DNA from: Pseudoips prasinana
Taxonomy: Eukaryota; Arthropoda; Insecta; Lepidoptera; Nolidae
Length of the DNA: 64,000 nucleotides
Direction of reading: 5' to 3'
Assembly: GCA_951640165.1 (NCBI GenBank)
Contig: OX621266.1
Span: 2,480,001 to 2,544,000, forward strand
Position 1 is the stretch's first letter. Every line of letters begins with the position of its first letter. Made by a program: the position numbers and the translations under genes. Shown in pieces: positions 8,964 through 19,002 of this stretch. The notes under the pieces are model-generated. The model was not told where the DNA came from and searched no databases. It worked only from the letters and a program-made list of their open reading frames with translations.

Positions 8964-11207
8964 ATGCTTCTTAATCTTATGGATCAGCTAAATATTGTAC
9001 AGTGGAATGCTCAGAGCATCAATAGCAATAAACAACATTTTTCCTATTTTTTACATGAGAACAATATACATGTAGCTCTATTGTGTGAGACTTGGCTCAA
9101 GCCTCATATAAGATTTAATATTACAGGCTATAATACAGTAAGATTAGATTCAGGTAATGCACACAACGGTGTTGCTATCTTAATTCATAATAGCTTACAA
9201 TTTAGTAAAATAGATACTTTTTATGATGATTCCATCCAAAATGTAGCAATACGCTTAAAATATGGCAATAATAAAGAACTTTCAATAGTGAGTTTTTACA
9301 GCCCCGGAAATGCTTCATTCACTAAATATAAGCTTGATAATTTAATTAATAGTATTCCTGTTCCACTCTTGTTAGGAGGAGATTTTAATGCATATCATTC
9401 AACTTGGGGATGCAATAGTGTGAGCATTCGGGGGCGTGATGTTCTTGAGGTCATTAACAATCACAATTTGGTTCTATTAAATGATGGAGAAATGACCACA
9501 ATTGGCTCTGATAGGTGGCAAAGAAATGCACTTGATTTAACTGTAGTGTCTCCTTCCATATCATTGTCTTGCAATTGGTCTGTTCATGATGATCCTTTGG
9601 GTAGCTACCATTTGCCTGTAATCACAAAAGTACATGTTAATAATTATAATATTCCACATCCAGAAACATCGGATTTACCAAAACATTTTAATTTCAACTT
9701 AGCTGATTGGGAAATTTATAAGAAAGTGGTTGATAATACAATTAAAGATTTTAAGCTAAATCAATACCACCCACTAAAAATATACAAGGACTTGATACAA
9801 CTATTGACTTCAGCCATTTCAAAATCTGTGCCATCAACTCATAGCAGAAATACAACTTTAGATACATCTTCAATAAATAATCATAGAAAACATTTACCTC
9901 TACCATGGTGGAATCTTAATTGTGCTAAAGCAGTGGAAAACTGTAAGAATGCCTATAAAGATTTCAAGCATAATCTCACTTTAGAGAATTATATAAATTT
10001 CAAAAAAATGCAGGCTCTTAAGAAGTTAACATTAAAAAGAGAAAGATATTTAAGTTGGCTTTCTTTATGTGAGACATTTAACAGAACAACTCCAATTTCT
10101 AGACTATGGCAGATTTCAAAAAAATTTAATAAATCATATGCACCTCCAAGTAATAATATTTCGTCCTGGGTATTTGATTTCCATAAAAAATTTACACCAG
10201 ATACAGCTGAGGCCCCATTTCAATCACTTCAGCATGTAAGTCATGATTCAGAAAACTTTAGTTATTTAACTGAACCATTTTCCCTTCAAGAATTAAAATC
10301 TGCAGTGCATTCCAGACGTGATTCAGCTTTTGGCCTAGATGGCATACCATATAAAATGTTTAAAAATATATCTGTTAAGGCTCTTTCTGTTGTACTTAGT
10401 GTTTTAAACTTACTTTGGCAGAATATGATCATCCCTAAGGAATGGAAAATAGATTGTCTCATTCCATTACTAAAACCTAATAAAGAAAGTCAGAAAGCAG
10501 ATTCATATAGACCAGTAGCATTAACATCATGCATGGGAAAAATTTTCGAACAACTGATCAAACAAAGACTAGAATTTTATATAGAAAGTAATAGCCTCTT
10601 ACCTTCAAATCAATTTGGGTTCCGACGTGGGTGCTCCACTCGGGATAGTATCTCTCATCTACAACTAGACATATTCAACTCTCGTAAAATGAAGCATCAA
10701 TTAGTTGGTGTTTTCTTTGATGTGGTTGGTGCATTTAATAATATTAATCACCATGTTTTATGCAGTGAACTGCGTGACCTTGGTATTCCTGAAAAAATTG
10801 TAATATGGATTTTTAACTTTTTACATGGTAGAGAAGTTTATGTTAAAGTGAATAAGCAATTAATAGGACCACGTTTTTCATATAAAGGTGTGTGTCAAGG
10901 TGGTATACTGAGCCCATTACTTTATTTACTTTATATACATAGACTAAATATTGTGTTAGGACCTCAAGTAACTAATCTTCAGTTTGCCGATGATTTAGTA
11001 GTTTATGCCTCTCATCTAGACACACATTCCATTGAAATTATTTTAAACCCTGCATTAAGAAGATTACAGCATTACTTTAGCTATTTAAATTTAGATATTA
11101 GTGTAGAAAAATCAAAAGTTATAGTTTTTGGAGAGTCTGAATCAGTCCTACACATTTATTATAATAATGATGAGCTTCCAGTAGTAAATGAAGTTAAGTT
11201 TCTATGA
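8964..11207 (+). pseudogene. I/LOA-type LINE ORF2, first part (EN-RT), ended by TGA
   Basis: 747 aa. EEP endonuclease: VQWNAQS (~13-18), CETW, GGDFNAYHSTWG, and DPLGSYHLP in place of the SDH motif. The RT runs ~430-700: IPLLKP, YRPVALTSCMGK, FGFRRG, GAFNNI, GVCQGGILSPLLY and FADD (~674). Translation stops at TGA 11205-11207, but the same frame continues beyond it (VIFTSNLSWNKYVDHLLGR) up to 11456. The stop therefore looks like a point nonsense mutation, not the real end. Endonuclease and RT are otherwise open. Confidence 0.85.
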
Positions 11208-11456
11208 GTAATCTTTACAAGCAATCTCTCATGGAATAAGTATGTTGATCATTTGTTAGGTAGAGCTAATAAAGCTTTCAATTTTTTAAAATCACTGTCA
11301 ATTGCTGCTGATCCTAAAATTATGCTTATGCTGTATAAATCCTTAGTCCGTAGTCATTTTGAATATGGATTTTTATGTTTTGGGTCTGATCAAAGATTGG
11401 TTCGTAAGCTGGAGGTACTTCAAAATCACAATCTTAGATGTATAACTGGTGCAATG
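11208..11456 (+). pseudogene. I/LOA-type LINE ORF2, segment between stop and insertion
   Basis: In frame with the RT ORF after its stop. It encodes the RT thumb/connection (SNLSWNKYVDHLL, LYKSLVRSHFEYG, NLRCITGAM) and ends where the truncated CR1-like LINE enters. The next expected residues appear at 12949 (ITTPINSLQ). Confidence 0.8.
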
Positions 11457-12235
11457 CAAATAATCTCTTGTTAAATGCAGGGAAAACTAAATGCATCAGG
11501 TTCTCATTGCCGAATGTGACTCAAATTGTACCAACAGTTGCACTTAATGCGAAAATATTAGATCTAGTCCCATCGACCGTATTTTTAGGATTGACACTTG
11601 ATTCAAAATTGCAATGGGGTCCTCAGATTGAAAAGTTAGCAGGTAAATTAAGTTCGGCTTCCTATGCAGTCTGGAAAATAAGGCAATTGTCAGATGAACA
11701 AACTGCTAGATTAGTGTATTTCGCGTACTTTCATAGCATTATGTCGTATGGCATTCTGCTGTGGGGTTCGGCGGCTGACATAGGTACTATTTTTGTATTG
11801 CAGAAAAGAGCAGTCAGAGCCATTTATGGTTTAGGCAGTCGCGATTCTTTGCGAAATTTGTTTAAAGAAATAAATATACTTACTGTGCCATCGGAATATA
11901 TATATCAGAATATAATGTTTGTTAGAAAAAATATTCATAATTATAAAAAGAAAAGTGAACTGCATAATATAAATACTAGGAATAAAAACAAACTAGCCAT
12001 GCCAGGCTTAAGAGTAAGCAAAACTAATAAATCATTTTTAGGAAATTGTATTAGGTTTTATAACAAGCTTCCTACTCAAATTACTGATCTGCCTGACACA
12101 AGTTTTAAAACACATATTAAACGTATACTTATGGCTAGGGGTTATTACACCACAAAAGAGTACATCGATGACAAAGACGTCTGGCTCTCACTTCCTACCT
12201 GCACATTGCTCGCTGGAGATCTTGTAGCCATATAG
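11457..12235 (+). pseudogene. RT C-terminal fragment of CR1-like LINE
   Basis: About 259 codons, open, starting NNLLLNAGKTKCIRFS just after the FADD block, so the palm catalytic region is missing. Blocks seen: FLGLTLDSKLQWGPQIEKLAGKL, SIMSYGILLWG, LQKRAVRAIYGL. The C-terminus FYNKLPTQITDLPDTSFKTHIKRILMARGYYTTKEYI resembles the C-terminus of the intact CR1-type ORF2 at 45957-48896. It cannot act as an RT. The upstream ATG at 11438 belongs to the host LINE in another frame. Confidence 0.85.
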
Positions 12236-12948
12236 ACATGACTGATCTGCTGTGTTACGTGAACTATCTGTAAATGATTGCTATCATATTTTATACTTAA
12301 TTTAAAATTATTGACTCTGTCTCAAAATGAATAATGTTATTGTTTCGAAGTTTTTCTTTTGTATACCTAAATATAATCTAAAATAATAAGCATTCAGACA
12401 ACCGATCGAGCATATATTGTGTTTGCCTACTAAATAATTACTCTAATTGGACCAAATCCCGTGTTCATGCCCGCTTGAGTATGTTTCGCCGGACCGTCTC
12501 AACTGGGTCGTGTTGAAACCGGTAGTAGATGAACCCACTGAGTTTGTTTCGCTGGGTCTTCTCAGTTGGGGCGCATTGGATCCGGCGGTAGCATTAAAGC
12601 GCGACCGTCGTTATTAACACAAGGTCCGTCATAATAATAATACCTTTAATATAGACAGAACCATTGACAATATGTAGTAAAAATATTAGACTTAAACTAG
12701 ATAATTAAACATAATCTCTTGACAATAACTTGATACGAGCTAGCTAAATATCATTTCTGTAATAAAATAAATTTTATAAATGTTTTCATACAAGATGTAC
12801 CTAAATATCTATGTTACTAGAAATAATATCTAATGTATACTTACTTACTATATTACTACAAACATGTTCTGACTATTTACAAGCGCTTTTTTAAAGTCTA
12901 CGTGAATAAAAACCTTTTTTATTTTTATTTATTTATTTATATTTTATA
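12236..12948 (+). other. 3' UTR of the CR1-like LINE
   Basis: Non-coding. Characteristic words: cagacaaccgatcgagcata, 'gaccgtctcaactgggtcg', 'gcgcgaccgtcgttattaac', 'tttacaagcgcttttttaaag'. It ends in TTTA repeats and is the source sequence for the minus-strand 3'-end copies elsewhere in the window. Confidence 0.8.
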
Positions 12949-14217
12949 ATGATTACTACTCCAATCAACTCACTTCAAATTGAGTGTAACACTCCACCTA
13001 TAAGTATCAGATTCCAATTTTTGAAATCCAAATACATTCTCAAACTTCTTTCTTTTGAGAATCATCCTTTAATGAAGAAAATTTTATACTATCACAGAGT
13101 GTACAATCCCTCTAATTCTATTAATGTTCCCTATATACTTCATGACTTTTTAAACTTGATCAGTATTGACCAACAACATCAGATTCAGAAATGTAAAGAC
13201 AAATGGCCATGTTATTCCAACAGTTATAACAGTAAATTCTGGCCCATGGAGATTTACATCAATCATGACATAAGGAGTAAGGAAGAAGTATATAATTTAA
13301 TAGCAGAGTTTCCTAGACACAGGTGTATATTTACTGATGGATCTAAGAAGAATAACAAAGTTTCGATGGCTATATATTTACCTCATTTTAAAGTTGGACA
13401 TGGAGTTCGGTTGCCTGATGCTATGACTATATTTACAGCTGAATCACTCGCTATTCTATCAGCTCTGCAGTATATAAGTGAAGAGAATCTTGGGCACATG
13501 ACGTGGCTCATAGTAACAGACAGTATGAGTGTTCTAAGGGCTTTACAAAATCCAAAACTAAACGCTAACACCAATTATATAATATACCAGATTCGTCTAT
13601 TATACGCTGAGCTATGCTCAAGAGGATTTGAAATAGCTTTGTTTTGGACACCGTCCCACATAGGAGTAGCAGGAAATGAAAATGCAGATCATCTCGCGAG
13701 AACCATTGTTGACGTTCATGAGTTCGTAGAAGCAAAAAAGGTTGCCATACCAAGTTCCGACTTACTACCTAAATTAAAAGAACAACAGTCTCGTATATGG
13801 CATAAAAATTGGCAGGAAACCTTGAAAATTAAAGGAAAATGGTATGGAAAAATAAATCAATTAGTCGGTTCAGCACCCTGGTTCACCAGATCAGTTTTTC
13901 CTAAGGACAGAAAGTTTTATGTTACTTTAAATCGATTGAGACTTGGACATGGAAAATTTAACGCTCATCTGGCCAGAATAAAATTAGTAACATCAGCCAA
14001 TTGTAACAGCTGTGATATGGAAAGCGATCAGACCTTGGATCATATAATCTTTGTATGCCCTGCTTATGCCATGCAAAGAATTTTATTCATAGATAAATTA
14101 TTAGAAGTTTATAAAACGCCAGCAAGCATCCCGCGCGACACCCAAGCTTTGCTGGAAAATTACAGTATCTATACAGCATTGTATAGATTTATTGACACGA
14201 CTGGATGGGCAATTTAG
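12949..14217 (+). pseudogene. I/LOA-type LINE ORF2, last part: RNase H and zinc finger
   Basis: 422 codons, open. It resumes the interrupted RT ORF (ITTPINSLQIECNTPP is the usual connection after the RT). RNase H lies at ~120-250: CIFTDGSKK, FTAESLAIL, LIVTDSMSV and HIGVAGNENADHLA supply the acidic residues and the HxxxxGNExAD signature. The C-terminal CNSCDMESDQTLDHIIFVC is the cysteine/histidine finger typical of the group. The ATG at 12949 falls in the original reading frame, but as a separate protein this would not be made. Confidence 0.88.
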
Positions 14218-14440
14218 CCGATCGGGACAGGACATGAAACTGGATATGACCAACACATGGATATGAAGATCTCACGGACTTGAAGAACAAAATGGAAATG
14301 ACCCCTAACTATACGAAATATTACTACTGAAGACGAGGCTTTGGCCTTATTCCAACATGAACTATACCAATACACTAACCACAGACGAGGCGGTATGGTC
14401 TTCGATCTTAGCCTGCCCAAATAGGGCGAAAAAAAAAAAA
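14218..14440 (+). other. 3' UTR and poly(A) of the I/LOA-type LINE
   Basis: Non-coding, ending atagggcga followed by a run of A (14430-14440) and then the right target duplication AAACAAATTTAGG (14441-14453). Confidence 0.85.
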
Positions 14441-14566
14441 AAACAAATTTAGGTTAGACTTACAAATACAAACAGTGTAGTAATTATGTTAAAAAGTTGG
14501 GGTACCTGCTTAAATAATGAAAGTAAATGTTTACTTACTACCCAGACTACCATAAAATGAATAGGA

Positions 14567-15319
14567 TCATTTCTTAGCGCCGGCAGCAGTTCGTCTGGAT
14601 CGAGTTGATGTCGGTTTCGATGCACCTGGTTCAGCCGGCTTGTTGATGCCCTGTTTCTCGACCTTGTTTAGGTCCGAGACGGAAAGAATCCTTTGCCATG
14701 AGTTGTTTTGCCCAAGAACATAAACAGTGCCCATATTGGTCCACGATCTCGAAATTCCACACCGTTCACGGGCTAACATAAATAAATCATGCCTTGACTT
14801 TGTCAAAAACTCCGAGAGTGTGATACCGGAGCCTTTCAGACTAGTTTTGGCGTTCCAGATTTTAGAGCGGATATCCATGTCACGGACTTTGAATAGAATT
14901 GGGCGCGGTTTATCTGGCTTAGTGGTTTTACCCAACCTTTGGCACCGCTTGATGGCACTGACATCGAAGTCCTGTAACTTAAGACGATCTTTCACAACAC
15001 TCACAACCGCCTGCGCCGTGTCGACTTTATCATCTTCGGTAACTCCATGCAGTAAAAGAATCTTGCGTCTGTTATGCATTTCCAAGGTATCAGTTGTTTG
15101 TGCAATCAGCCTGACCTGCTGCTGGAGATTTGATAGCAACTGAAGTATGAGCGTACGGAATGCTGAGAACTCTGCTGCCAGATCAGTGGGCTGTAGACTG
15201 CTGCTCTGTTGACTGCTGGCCTGCTGCTTGCTGTTGTGTAATATTTGGGCTTCAATATCAGCTACTTTAGTGTTGAAGAGGTCCATCATGCTGTCAATGG
15301 AGCTTACAATTGTGTCCAT
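14567..15319 (-). CDS. LINE ORF1: L1-ORF1p-like RNA-binding protein
   Basis: 250 aa, intact; ORF1 of LINE copy 1. The N-terminal ~90 residues are heptad-rich (SIDSMMDLFNTKVADIEAQI, FRTLILQLLSNLQQQVRLI), which suggests a trimerising coiled coil. An RRM-like domain follows (~95-175: RRKILLLHGVTED, IKRCQRLG, RPILFKV), then a C-terminal domain (LKGSGITLSEFLTKSRHDLF, WTNMGTVYV), as in L1 ORF1p / Transposase_22. The tail is basic (TRSRRTAAGAKK). It is clearly homologous to 59570-60346. It likely binds element RNA as a chaperone. Confidence 0.85.
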   Translation of the reverse strand: MDTIVSSIDSMMDLFNTKVADIEAQILHNSKQQASSQQSSSLQPTDLAAEFSAFRTLILQLLSNLQQQVRLIAQTTDTLEMHNRRKILLLHGVTEDDKVDTAQAVVSVVKDRLKLQDFDVSAIKRCQRLGKTTKPDKPRPILFKVRDMDIRSKIWNAKTSLKGSGITLSEFLTKSRHDLFMLARERCGISRSWTNMGTVYVLGQNNSWQRILSVSDLNKVEKQGINKPAEPGASKPTSTRSRRTAAGAKK

Positions 15320-15510
15320 GGTGATTAGTAATGTTTATGGAATTGTGCTTGTGCTTGGATGGAGAAAACACTTAACTGGTAGGTAGACAATATTACCTAC
15401 TGGTTTGACTCATAAATGTGTAATAATATGGCTAATAAATAATTAAATTTGAATTTTAAATGCAGAGCTATATTTTTCGTGCTACTGCTTCAACTACCCC
15501 CACAGAAAAG

Positions 15511-15784
15511 CATATGCGCGGGACATATTATAGTGCACATTTTACTCAATAATGTACTCCTAGCTGAATTTTGCCCACGGCGGCCTGAGTCATATGCGCG
15601 GGACATATTATAGTGCACATTTTACTCAAAAATGTACTCCTAGCTGAATTTTGCCCACGGCGGCCTGAGTCATATGCGTGGGACATATTATAGTGCACAT
15701 TTTACTCAATAATGTACTCCTAGCTGAATTTTGCCCACGGCGGCCTGAGTCATATGCGCGGGACATATTATAGTGCACATTTTT
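15511..15784 (+). repeat. 80-bp satellite array, right part
   Basis: About 3.4 copies of the same 80-bp unit as 3613-3910, same orientation. It starts at catatgcgcggg, the base that follows the left array's last base within the unit. Copies differ by single substitutions (gcgcggg/gcgtggg, caataa/caaaaa). Confidence 0.95.
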
Positions 15785-16060
15785 TTACGCAAACACAAGG
15801 GCACTTTCTATTCAATCATTCTCATGATCCGATGGGATGTCTAGTGACTCAACCGGAAAGAGGTCAGGTATAGAACCGACAGCATTGTGTGCTCTTTGAG
15901 GTGTTATACCGCCATCTCCCAGACTTTAGGCTGATACTTAGAAATTATCTTTACAGAAAAATCCCAATATCACTTTTCCCCGGGATTTGAACCCAGGACC
16001 ATATTATATGTGGTTTAAAAATATGTGATAAGACAGACTGCACGGACGGACTAATAATAT
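15785..16060 (-). mobile_element. tRNA-like retroposon remnant, minus
   Basis: On the minus strand gtcctgggttcaaatcccgg is a B-box-like motif, followed by a body that I recognise as a common lepidopteran dispersed repeat ('cccaatatcactttt', 'ccgccatctcccagactttaggctgatactta' on the plus strand). 5' and 3' limits are uncertain. Confidence 0.5.
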
Positions 16061-16099
16061 ATATTACTTTTGTACTGATTCTGCTATGTTATGTAATGC

Positions 16100-16406
16100 A
16101 TTGTGATCTTGACAAGTACAAGTGTATGTTAATACCCAAGTGCTGAATAAATTTCATTATTTCATTTCATAACATTGAACATACATTTTTGATTGTTTTT
16201 AGAATAAAATAATTGCAATTAAAATATACAGTTAGTAGTATCTAGTAATCAAAAGATTAAATAACGAGATTAATAATTCTAATTATATTCACATTACTTT
16301 TAATAGCTGCGTTCATTAAATTAATTGTTAATATTCATAGCATTAAATAAACACAACATATTCATGTCCCATTTAATGATTTTTGGTTAGTAATATTAAT
16401 TACTTG
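16100..16406. other. AT-rich, short repeat end
   Basis: At 16112-16170 'gacaagtacaagtgtatgtta' plus 'aataaatttcattatttcattt' resembles 2395-2450 and, inverted, 17545-17595: a LINE or SINE 3' end. The remainder is AT-rich without gene signals. Confidence 0.4.
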
Positions 16407-16695
16407 CTGTGCCCCGCGGTTTTACCTGCGTAAAATTTTATAAATTATCACAGTTCCTCCCCCGTAGGTGATAGCGTAATAATATGTAGCCTATGTGTTG
16501 ACTTGACCTCTTAGTAATATTCATGCATTTTTTAAGTAAATCCATGTAGTACTTTTTGAGTCTAGCCCGGACATACATACAGACAAACAGACAAAAATGC
16601 TGAAAACTATATTTTTGGCTTCAATATCGATTATAGATTACGCCCCAAATATCCTTTTTAAAAAATATTCAAAGTACAGTTTCGACTTTCCTACG
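16407..16695 (+). repeat. gccccgcggttttacc repeat
   Basis: Begins tgctgtgccccgcggtttta and contains 'gtacttttgag'-like and cagacaaacagac blocks. The plus-strand copy corresponds to the minus-strand copy at 55321-55618 along most of its length. Confidence 0.65.
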
Positions 16696-17050
16696 ATTTT
16701 ATTATATGTATAGATGTCTGCAAGTAACGAGGACATTATACATATTATTATACATTCATTCTAACGCGTTCAATTGTATTCCACCCCTTCCGGCCATACA
16801 AATTCTATTTACCACACTGTTGCCCAAATTATTAAAATCTTTGATAATCAAATGCAATCACCGCAAATTAAATTATTGGGATTAAATTTAAATTGGATTC
16901 CTATAATTCAATAGCTGATTTAATCTATTCAATATTACCGCAATGCATCTGAATATGTGGTTTTGTTAAACTTTCAACTAACAAATATTTAATTCATACA
17001 AATCGAGTTTCAGTGTTCTATGTATCGGTTTACGTACATATATATTTATT
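16696..17050. other. No gene seen
   Basis: AT-rich sequence with no open frame or repeat that I could define. Confidence 0.5.
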
Positions 17051-17054
17051 GATT

Positions 17055-17215
17055 ATGCAACCTGTTACTGTCCATACCTCTTCTCTAATGAGGTGGGATA
17101 GGCCGTCGTCCACCTTGCTAGTTTGGTGCGGTATGGCAGACTTCACATGCCATCGTAAACATTCTGGAGAACTCGCAGGTTTCTCCACGATGTTTTCTTC
17201 ATCGATATATCATGA
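17055..17215 (+). repeat. Common lepidopteran dispersed repeat
   Basis: The motif order 'gaggtgggataggccgtcgtccacc...ggtgcggtatggcagacttcaca...tggagaactcgcaggtttct' followed by 'cacgatgttttcttca' is one I recognise as widely dispersed in Lepidoptera. Class not assigned. The small open frame across it (17013-17240) is not a gene. Confidence 0.5.
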
Positions 17216-17491
17216 TATTAATCATGATATTAATACATGAAGCATAAACTTTGTATTTTTAAGAAAATTGCGCAGACAGAGGAGTATGAAATTTGGAACA
17301 GTTCAATTTCATATAGAGAAGGAGTGCAAAATGCTAATAATTTTAGATAACAAGCTTAAGAAGTGAATTATTTTAATAAAAAAAACATTTAACACACTAG
17401 CTTTTACACACTGATAAACTGAATGTAAAAACTGTAAACAGATTAGTCTTTGACAATAGAACTATAATGGTCGAAATTTGAACAAATTATA

Positions 17492-17545
17492 ATAATATCC
17501 TGGGTGATCTGATTCCAAACTAAGCACAGCTTGTACTATAAAATA
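17492..17545 (-). mobile_element. SINE tail fragment, minus
   Basis: Contains aataatatcctggg and ccaaactaagcacagcttgt, the reverse complement of the shared SINE tail, with an internal deletion. Confidence 0.65.
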
Positions 17546-17596
17546 ATGAAATGAAATAATGAAATTTATACAACACTTGGGTATAAACACACACTT

Positions 17597-17745
17597 AGGC
17601 TGATTTCAGAGTGACGCGCGCGGCACGCGCCGGAGGCCAGCGCGTCGCAACAGCGGACCACTGTGAAACGAGTTTCACAGTTTCCTTCGCCAGCGCTGGC
17701 CGCTGGCGCGCGTCTCACCAGCGGCGCGTTTGAACTAATAGGTCA
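17597..17745. repeat. GC-rich imperfect palindrome
   Basis: A GC-rich island in AT-rich DNA made of gcgcgc/ccagcg blocks. The centre holds actgtgaaac-ga-gtttcacagt (17660-17681, 10-bp arms). The outer parts are loosely complementary, suggesting a non-autonomous DNA element or foldback. Confidence 0.55.
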
Positions 17746-18242
17746 ATGAGGGTGACCAATACATGCGAATATTGCACTAAAAGCTACGTAACAATAAAGA
17801 TTATATTACGTACATTAGATTAGTCTTTATTTCACGTAAATCAATGCAGTATTACGGAAGTTATGACTGTGAGAAGTTTTGAGCACTTTTAAATTTCTAA
17901 GATATCGCGCTGTTATATATTCCCGTTGCACCCTTTCTTGTTTACCAAGCATTCCTTCCCGCTTACTAAGTACTTTGTACATTACATCTATTTCATGCAC
18001 ACGTCCATCCATCAGTCTCCATCATCCTCTCCTCAAAGACGGTTGTCTTCAAATTAATTAAAGTCTTTTTTTAAAAAACCCTATTCTGGATCGGCTATCG
18101 GTCCTGTATCTGATCTCTTTTCGGTCATGTCACCGATCCACCCATTAGACCATTAAAGCAATGGAATTGAAAGTGTTTCATTTGATTTGGCATAGTCAAC
18201 CACTTAACGTCTGATGCACCGTATAAAAGGAGGATTTACAAA
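17746..18242. other. No gene recognised
   Basis: Short open frames at 17827-18012 (minus) and 17879-18061 (plus) overlap and have no recognisable features. No repeat boundary seen. Confidence 0.45.
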
Positions 18243-18318
18243 TAATAATAATAATATCTAGGGACATTGTCACACAGATCATCCTAGCCCCAAACTAATC
18301 AAAGATGAAGTGAAACTA
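18243..18318 (-). mobile_element. SINE family B tail fragment, minus
   Basis: aataataatatctagggaca then 'cagatcatcctagccccaaac' is the reverse complement of the family B SINE tail at 34201-34268. Confidence 0.7.
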
Positions 18319-18320
18319 GT

Positions 18321-18503
18321 CATTTCTAACTCCTCCTTTTTTCTTTCTGATTAAATTCGTTGCGGTATCCAATAGAGTTGTCGCGATTCCCCGGGACATG
18401 CCTGAGCCTCACCGCTCAGTGTCATTTCATTGTGTGCCACTGTTGATCTTGGCTTATAGGAGTTGCAGTGGTGGGTAAGAGGGAGGGACTAGTCCCGAAA
18501 TAA
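18321..18503 (+). mobile_element. 5'-truncated LINE 3' end
   Basis: Closely matches the 3' UTR at 51480-51660 (ctcctcctttttt, ttcgttgcgg, 'gcgattccccgggacatgcctgagc', 'gtaagagggagggactag'). It is a truncated copy of the LINE whose C-terminus is at 51109-51350. Confidence 0.75.
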
Positions 18504-18704
18504 GATGCACCGTATACTTTTTGTTTGTTAGTATTAACAATTACCCATCTTTAGGTAAACCGCACGCATATGTACTTTACCTTGCCAATTACTTCCGGAC
18601 CGTTACAAGTGCTTTGAACTTGATAACAGTAACTAACCCAAATCTGAGTGAAAATGTCATGTGATTTTCGGTCGCTGTTAATATTCTACGTGTTATTATT
18701 TCAG

Positions 18705-18817
18705 GTTGAAAACTTGGATCCGATCGTGTTGGACGTGTGGATAGAGGCTGTAGGACCAGTGCTGCAGATGGCTCTCAAACCGTTTCTGTCAAAACCGGAC
18801 GACCATCCAACGTTGTG
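18705..18817 (+). CDS. Single spliced exon of an unidentified host gene
   Basis: A 113-bp segment open in one frame only. It is preceded by a pyrimidine-rich acceptor (gttattatttcag, ending 18704) and followed by a consensus donor (gtaagtat from 18818). It translates as VENLDPIVLDVWIEA..., ending ...HPTL plus two bases, so phase is 0 on entry and 2 on exit. The other two frames hit stops early. Codon choice is GC-richer than the surrounding DNA. I do not recognise the protein. No other exon of it was found nearby, so its introns are probably long and full of transposons. It has no TE-like motif, unlike all other coding sequence here. Confidence 0.7.
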
Positions 18818-18844
18818 GTAAGTATTTATAAATCTTACTTAATT

Positions 18845-19000
18845 TTTATATACCTGACGGCATAGAGTATCGCCATGCCATCTCATCCCGTAGGGTAGAA
18901 GTAGTTCCAAGGGAATATCTATCAGAAAACGGGCAGCAGCGTCTCTCTGTGTACTATGACCTTCATCGCCAACGCCGTCTGCCAAGCGTGGCGATTATGG
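18845..19000 (+). repeat. Degenerate interspersed repeat (cf. 2195-2345)
   Basis: Contains acctgacggcatagagtatc ... catcccgtagggtag ... gccaagcgtggcgattatgg. It is a diverged relative of 2195-2345. Confidence 0.5.
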
Positions 19001-19002
19001 CA

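Larger units (their letters stand above)
11457..12951 (+). mobile_element. 5'-truncated CR1-like LINE inserted in I/LOA-type ORF2
   Basis: Begins inside RT coding sequence and ends in (TTTA)n after a ~710-bp 3' UTR that includes aataaaaacctttttt. The last ~520 bp of this UTR recur as separate minus-strand copies at 37266-37803, 44393-44700, 54855-55905 (split) and 59165-59383, showing it is the 3' end of a multicopy LINE. A possible 4-bp duplication, AATG (11453-11456 and 12948-12951), flanks it. Confidence 0.85.
7763..14440 (+). mobile_element. I/LOA-type LINE with RNase H, inserted in LINE copy 1
   Basis: Bounded by the 13-bp duplications and ending in ~12 A residues. Layout: 5' UTR, CCHC ORF1 (7852-8817), then ORF2 with endonuclease, RT and C-terminal RNase H. 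An EN-RT-RNH order with a zinc-knuckle ORF1 fits the I/LOA group of non-LTR elements (clade inferred). A 5'-truncated CR1-like LINE has split ORF2 at ~11456, and a TGA interrupts it at 11205. Removing the inner insertion leaves ~5.2 kb. Confidence 0.88.
3911..15510 (-). mobile_element. LINE copy 1 (two-ORF non-LTR element), carrying nested insertions
   Basis: Read on the minus strand: 5' end at ~15510 (...tgtgggggtagttgaag), ORF1, spacer, ORF2, 3' UTR, an AATAAA (3936-3941) and a terminal (ATCT)n run (3911-3931). The 5' start resembles that of copy 2 at 59387 (tgtgggtagttcaag), so both copies are close to full length. It interrupts the 80-bp satellite. The ORF1-ORF2 spacer is split by an I/LOA-type LINE (7763-14440). 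Without the insertion the element is about 4.9 kb. Confidence 0.85.
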
